Both the position numbers and the translations under genes were made by a program. From Ramicandelaber brevisporus (Eukaryota > Kickxellomycota > Ramicandelaberales > Ramicandelaberaceae): 36,878 bases of DNA. The DNA is taken from positions 1 to 36,878 of the forward strand of contig MU602887.1 of assembly GCA_025201865.1 (NCBI GenBank), in the 5' to 3' direction. Below, one piece after another: positions 35,790 to 36,878 of the stretch (positions are counted from its first letter, which is position 1; the number at the start of each line of letters is the position of its first letter). A model generated the notes under the pieces. The model worked only from the letters and a program-made list of their open reading frames with translations, was not told the origin of the DNA and made no database searches.

Positions 35790-36878
35790 ATGCGTACTCA
35801 AACCGTCTCCCTCGCTGTCATCGCTGCCGCTGCTGCAGTTACCGCCGCCCCTGGCTACGGCAAGCCACAGCCACCATCTCCTGATGCTTACCCAAGTAAG
35901 TCATCAGTGTCACTGCCGCCGGCTTTCTCATATGGCCCAAGTGGTCCACCACCAACTGGCCCACCACCAGCTAAGCCAACCGTGCCTGTAACACCTTCTG
36001 CATATCCAACTCAGCCAACTCCAGCACCATCGTCGTCGGATGCGTACCCAAGCAAGCCGCCAAAGCCGACCAAGCCGTCGTACAGCCACACGCCGGCGCC
36101 AAGCTCGTCGGCCAGCGCCAAGCCGTCGACCGCGCCGACCTACACCCACACCAGCACCAAGCCATCGTCGTCCGCCTACACGCCGGCTCCAAGCTCGTCC
36201 GCCAGCGCCAAGCCATCCGTGCCAGCTTCCTCGGCACCAGCTTCGTCTGCACCAGCCTCGTCCGTGCCAGCCTCGTCCGCGCCAGTCTACTCGAACTCGC
36301 AGCCACCAGCCTACTCAACCTCCAAGCCAACCCCGGCTCCATCGAGCAGCTCTGCCACCGGCACCGGCTCTGCCACCTACCCAACTGAGACCACGCCAGC
36401 TCCATCCAGCAGCTCTGCCACCGCCACCGCCACCGGCTCTGCCACCTATCCAACCGAGACTACTCCGGCTCCATCCAGCTCGTCTCCAGGATACCCAACC
36501 GAGACCACGCCAGCGCCATCGAGCAGCTCTGCCACTGCCACTCAGACCCAGACTCAGACCGACTACCCAACCGCAACCACGCCAGCTCCAACCGAGTCCA
36601 CGGCCACTGCCACCCAGACTCAGACCGAGACCGCCTACCCAACCCAGACCACGCCGGTGCCAACCACCTCTGTCCCACCAGCCTACCCAACCGAGACCAC
36701 GCCAGTGCCAACCACGTCCGCCCCGCCAAGCTATCCAACCGAGGTCCCACCAACCTCGTACACGCCGCTGCCAACCGAGTCCACCGCCGTGCCACCAGCC
36801 TACCCAACCACCACCTATGTCCCAATCCCGTCGTCGACTGCATACGTCCCACCGGCCTATCCAACCTCGCAGCCACCA
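35790..36878 (+). CDS. secreted Ser/Thr/Pro-rich mucin-like protein, partial
   Basis: The frame is open from the ATG at 35790 to the end of the window (363 codons, no stop), so the C-terminus is missing. It starts with a signal peptide (TQTVSLAVIAAAAAVTA, cleavage near residue 20), then runs entirely as Pro, Ser, Thr and Ala with regular Tyr. Repeats include DAYPSK, TPAPSSSSA and YPTETTPAPSSSS, later YPTETTPVPTTS. Such proteins are heavily O-mannosylated and sit in the fungal wall or are shed; a GPI anchor signal would be beyond the edge. Codon use is extreme (CCA for Pro, ACC for Thr), which indicates high expression. A GTAAGT at 35896 looks like a splice donor but lies within a DAYPSK repeat unit and the frame reads through, so I keep one exon. 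Confidence 0.85.
   Translation, partial: MRTQTVSLAVIAAAAAVTAAPGYGKPQPPSPDAYPSKSSVSLPPAFSYGPSGPPPTGPPPAKPTVPVTPSAYPTQPTPAPSSSDAYPSKPPKPTKPSYSHTPAPSSSASAKPSTAPTYTHTSTKPSSSAYTPAPSSSASAKPSVPASSAPASSAPASSVPASSAPVYSNSQPPAYSTSKPTPAPSSSSATGTGSATYPTETTPAPSSSSATATATGSATYPTETTPAPSSSSPGYPTETTPAPSSSSATATQTQTQTDYPTATTPAPTESTATATQTQTETAYPTQTTPVPTTSVPPAYPTETTPVPTTSAPPSYPTEVPPTSYTPLPTESTAVPPAYPTTTYVPIPSSTAYVPPAYPTSQPP

Noticed and set aside
35896-35901. GTAAGT splice-donor-like sequence in the mucin-like gene
   Set aside because: It falls in a DAYPSK repeat whose other copy reads AGCAAG, and the frame is open and repeat-like on both sides, so an intron is not needed.
1-36878. tRNA, rRNA, spliceosomal RNA, CRISPR arrays and intact transposons
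   Set aside because: I looked for tRNA B-box sequences, conserved snRNA blocks, regular spaced repeats and terminal inverted repeats by eye and found none that held up. A covariance-model search would be the decisive test.

Overview
The window is nuclear DNA from a filamentous-type fungus, most likely an early-diverging (non-Dikarya) lineage. The fungal assignment rests on a Zn2Cys6 regulator carrying the fungal-specific transcription factor domain, cytosolic-type pyruvate carboxylase and a Sec2-type exchange factor. The early-diverging placement (Zoopagomycota/Kickxellomycotina is my guess) rests on a two-WW/MyTH4/RhoGAP protein of the animal ARHGAP39/Vilse type, a HROB-like recombination protein and an F-box/LRR-like gene. 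No gene needs an intron to be read, and (CAG)n/poly-Q tracts are common.

Layout, left to right. 1-2.9 kb: a glutathione S-transferase and a probable mitochondrial protein of unknown function, both on the minus strand. 3.3-6.5 kb: the WW-WW-MyTH4-RhoGAP protein, divergent from the mitochondrial gene. 6.9-12.6 kb: a large pyruvate carboxylase gene bracketed by two small secreted plastocyanin-like cupredoxins. 12.7-13.3 kb: a 10-N scaffold gap flanked by two nearly identical 250-base copies, best read as two unmerged contig ends. 13.5-16.3 kb: a Sec2/Rabin-type Rab exchange factor. 16.3-18.4 kb: a 2.2 kb gene-free stretch rich in simple repeats. 18.4-22.6 kb: a large zinc-cluster transcription factor. 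22.8-27.0 kb: a HROB-like gene and a 6-phosphofructo-2-kinase with a dead bisphosphatase domain, head to head over 157 bases. 27.2-29.3 kb: an eight-finger protein made of a tandem internal duplication with OrsD-like fingers. 29.6-31.1 kb: an F-box/LRR-like protein. 31.4-34.3 kb: a USP16/45-type deubiquitinase. 35.8 kb to the end: the start of a mucin-like secreted or wall protein, cut by the window edge.

The genes are a normal eukaryotic mix, not an operon or biosynthetic cluster. Carbon metabolism is represented by pyruvate carboxylase (anaplerosis) and PFK-2 (glycolytic control), small-GTPase signalling by RhoGAP and Sec2, the cell surface by the cupredoxins and the mucin, and nuclear functions by HROB, the USP and two DNA-binding proteins. 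No tRNA, rRNA, CRISPR array or intact transposon was recognised. The items most worth following up are the HROB homologue, the phosphatase-dead PFKFB, the duplicated OrsD-like finger protein and the cupredoxin pair around pyruvate carboxylase.
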